Part shown: positions 61,896-64,000 of the stretch, piece by piece | Layout of the letters: each line of letters opens with the position of its first letter | How positions within the stretch are numbered: position 1 is the stretch's first letter | Origin: Bryobacterales bacterium | GTDB lineage: Bacteria; Acidobacteriota; Terriglobia; Bryobacterales; UBA6623 | DNA: 64,000 nt | Direction of reading: 5' to 3' | NCBI GenBank assembly: GCA_028819215.1 | Contig: JAPPMG010000055.1 | Location: forward strand, 92,211-156,210 | Position numbers and translations under genes: made by a program | The notes under the pieces: model-generated | Told to the model about the DNA's origin: nothing | The model's database searches: none | The model's input: the letters and a program-made list of their open reading frames with translations, nothing else

Positions 61896-62515
61896 TCAAA
61901 GAATTGTCAAATCCGAATATTTGACGATTAGGATAGGGGTCGCCCAGAAGTGAGCGAATTCGGCTTGGCCGATGCCACAGCCGGGCGCAGTTCCCCTATC
62001 CCGGCCGTTCCAGGACCACGATGCTTGGTTGGTAGCTGCTTGCCGATCCTGCGCTCTGAGCGTCAGGCGCATCAACTGGTCGACTGTCAGCGCGACGATC
62101 CCGAACATCAGGGGGCAGATCACCTTCGCGTGGCGGCGCACGCGCACGTGCCGACCCCCGAACTCGTCCTTGAGCCTCCTGTTGACCCGCTCCACCGGCG
62201 AGCGCTCGCGGTTGCGCCACGCCTACGGCGTGATCTGTCCGATGCTGCGGCGCGCCAGCGGCTCCCGCTTCAGCTCCGCCTTCTTCTCAGCGTCCCGCCG
62301 CGGGTAGGTATCGATGATCGCCACGTGCACCAGCCGCTCGCCTCCGGCCCTGATCTCAGCCGTGCCGCCTGGCTGTCGCGCAGCGAGGCCGAGCTCAGCA
62401 GGCAACTCACCGGCAGCCCCCCGTCGATCGCGTCAATGCGCAGCCTATACCCGTTCCAACTCTCTTGGTAGCCCTTGGCATTGCGCTTCACCGCGGTATC
62501 GCAGACCGTCGGCAA
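61896..62515 (-). pseudogene. Decayed DDE transposase
   Basis: The 3' part of a DDE (IS4/IS5-like superfamily) transposase in pieces. In one frame: KRNAKGYQESWNGYRLRIDA then IDGGLPVSCLLSSASLRDSQ. The frame then shifts, with a deletion of perhaps 30 codons, to GGERLVHVAIIDTYPRRD, then REPLARRSIGQITP, an in-frame TAG, and finally ERSPVERVNRRLKDEFGGRH followed by LMFGIVALTVDQLMRL. The N-terminal half is missing above about 62515 and no terminal inverted repeats were seen. It is not functional. Confidence 0.88.
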
Positions 62516-62994
62516 GCCGGCCAGGGACTCCGCCGGTCTCCGGATGGAGATCGTTTATGCGGTGGACATTTCGTGCGCGACTTGAGGTTGGCGGATACGA
62601 CGAAGACCCTCCACGGGTCCCGTCTGGACGCATGCCCGTTTTGGTCGCAAGTGACACGGCCAATCCCGCAGCGCCAACCAATTCCACCAGGAAACGTTCG
62701 AACAATCTACTTCGTGGTAACTCGGACAGCGACTGGCGGTAGCAGTTGTGCAAGACGTGATGACGACAGATTGGGGATGCACCAACAGGTTTGAGAGAAC
62801 TCTTGGCGTGAGCTCCGAGATACGCATCGACAACTCGCCCGACGGAGGCAATCACCCAGGATCCCTCTGTGGAGGTGGAAGCGAGCATCTGTTGACAAGG
62901 CCCCATCCGTAACCCAATGGCGTCTGGCCGGGGCGCTGCAGGGCGAAGTGCTGACCCGGGGGCTTCCCCGACGGACAAGAGGCCCATGGCGCAG
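62516..62994. other. Degenerate region beside the transposase relic
   Basis: About 480 bp with several overlapping open frames on both strands but no recognisable protein, RNA or repeat. It may be further decayed insertion-element sequence; I could not align it to the missing transposase N-terminus. Confidence 0.35.
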
Positions 62995-63936
62995 TCATCG
63001 AGCTGTGACTTCGAGAAGGAACTCAATCGCTCGCCTCCGGAATTTCTCCCATTCCTCGACATGGCCCGGCTCGGTTGGGCCGTGTGGACTTCGAGGCCAT
63101 TCAGTCGTGACTTCGTAGCCCGAATCCTTCAAGCTCGCAACGAAATCCAGTGCGATCTCGTAGCGCGTGTCGAGCGTGCCGCACATCACATGGAACGGAA
63201 TCCTCTCGGCACCCGGTTTCGCAGGCAGACCCGCGACCGGCGCCACAGCCCGCGGATCGAAGTTCGCGCGCCATCGCTTCTGCAGATCGCTCGGCGCCAT
63301 CGACGCCAAGGCCTTGCTGGGATTTCTGATTTCGCCGCGACCCTCCATCAAGAACCGACCGTCAGGGGTGGTCCAGCTCCCGGCGGCTTGGGGAGCGCAG
63401 GCGAACACGAGCCGTGGATTCTGCAGGGCGAAGCGGTGCGAGAACTGCCCGCCACGCGAATAGCCCGTAAGAAGGATCCTTGCCTGTAGTTTGTGATTCG
63501 ACTTCACGTCGGCGATTACAGCCTTGAGAAACTCGTCTTCGCCAAGACTTGGAAAACGAACGGCTGCGGCGTTGGTCTGGTGAAACGTTGGAGTGACCAC
63601 GATGGCTTCGAGGCCCAGTCTTTCCGCCCAGTGCCCGTAGCGTCCGACACGCGAGTCGGCCCCGTTTCCCCCGCCGCCATGGGCCGCCACCAACAGCCAA
63701 TAGGTCCTACGAGACTCGTAGTCATGGGGCAGTTGGACAAAATACTCCCGTTCCGTTCCATTGAACGAGATGGTTGCTCGTGTCCGCTTGGTTGCCGGAT
63801 CGCCCTTGGCAACGAGCTGCCGGACATCTTCGCGAGTGATCTGCCCTCGGGCGACGGCCGGGATCGAAACGAGGCAGGTCACCAAGACGACGCAGACCGC
63901 AACGAGAGTGGCCAGAGCTAGGCGCAGAGACGTCAT
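62995..63936 (-). CDS. Secreted esterase/PHB-depolymerase-like alpha/beta hydrolase
   Basis: A 313-residue exported hydrolase. Signal peptide LALATLVAVCVVLVTCLVSIPAVA; oxyanion region LLVAAHGGGGNG; nucleophile elbow ILLTGYSRGGQFSHRFA with Ser in GYSRGG; a probable acid in MCGTLDTRYEIALD and a His in RSPHGPTEPGHVEEW. It resembles the feruloyl-esterase / poly(3-hydroxybutyrate)-depolymerase-like group. Substrate unknown. The frame is intact despite lying next to the transposase relic. Confidence 0.82.
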   Translation of the reverse strand: MTSLRLALATLVAVCVVLVTCLVSIPAVARGQITREDVRQLVAKGDPATKRTRATISFNGTEREYFVQLPHDYESRRTYWLLVAAHGGGGNGADSRVGRYGHWAERLGLEAIVVTPTFHQTNAAAVRFPSLGEDEFLKAVIADVKSNHKLQARILLTGYSRGGQFSHRFALQNPRLVFACAPQAAGSWTTPDGRFLMEGRGEIRNPSKALASMAPSDLQKRWRANFDPRAVAPVAGLPAKPGAERIPFHVMCGTLDTRYEIALDFVASLKDSGYEVTTEWPRSPHGPTEPGHVEEWEKFRRRAIEFLLEVTAR

Positions 63937-64000
63937 TTCGGACTAAGTCTCAGGGATCCTCCCCTCTGCCAAATTTCCGATGTTAAGATTTCCGGCGGAA

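Noticed and set aside
62445..63062. 205-residue minus-strand frame beside the transposase relic
   Set aside because: Its last third is a shifted-frame shadow of the transposase; the remainder shows no family features and overlaps the esterase 3' end.
1..64000. tRNA, rRNA or CRISPR array
   Set aside because: Gaps between genes were read for cloverleaf arms with GTTC-type T-loops and for regularly spaced repeats; none was convincing.

Overview
The window is about 64 kb of GC-rich, gene-dense bacterial chromosome. It reads like an uncultured member of the Acidobacteriota. That placement is an inference from several traits: two giant Oar-like TonB receptors with an N-terminal carboxypeptidase-regulatory domain, a small DUF6677-type membrane protein, a HEAT-containing multihaem cytochrome, several S1-type sulfatases, and mixed housekeeping and accessory genes in short operons. 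No rRNA, tRNA or CRISPR array was found. The only mobile-element trace is a decayed transposase near the right end.

Left part (0.1-12 kb): an M20 peptidase lies divergent from an alpha-L-fucosidase / PfkB kinase / rhomboid operon. A glutaredoxin and a hydroxyacid-oxoacid transhydrogenase-like dehydrogenase follow. On the minus strand a tight rph-rdgB-ROK kinase operon lies divergent from pgsA. Next is a minus-strand envelope operon: a LolA-like protein, a secreted HExxH protein and a TlpA-like thioredoxin.

Middle part (12-33 kb): a sulfatase, a CueO-like multicopper oxidase with an unusual Gly-rich insert, a non-canonical Nramp transporter, a haloalkane-dehalogenase-like hydrolase, a TfoX-N protein and an esterase. 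Then comes a thiD / secreted protein / TRAP transporter (dctPQM) operon, a second sulfatase (lipoprotein), rlpA, a BASS transporter coupled to an orphan hydantoinase-B, and a carbamoyltransferase downstream of gltX.

Right part (33-64 kb): TonB receptor 1, an octahaem cytochrome with a partner membrane protein, a zinc-type alcohol dehydrogenase (a fragment of its 3' end is duplicated about 6.5 kb away) and a GT9-like glycosyltransferase. A translationally coupled DUF6677 / mini-membrane protein / HAD run follows, with a LarA-like gene after it. The clearest functional unit comes next: amtB-glnK-amtB-glnK-glnD, two ammonium channels, each with a PII protein carrying Tyr51, plus the uridylyltransferase. 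The window ends with a divergent dihydropteroate-synthase homologue, a GNAT and a TVP38 protein, a CREST-like membrane protein, a TIM-barrel protein, a TPR protein, TonB receptor 2, the transposase relic and a secreted esterase.

Fucosidase, two sulfatases, the TonB receptors and the TRAP importer suggest a heterotroph using sulfated, possibly fucosylated, glycans and small organic acids. No single locus looks like a complete unknown system. The best leads are the duplicated ammonium-sensing cluster with its AT-rich leader, the degenerate DHPS, the octahaem/HEAT cytochrome pair, the Nramp with a rewritten metal site, and the overlapping-gene operon containing a 59-residue membrane protein.
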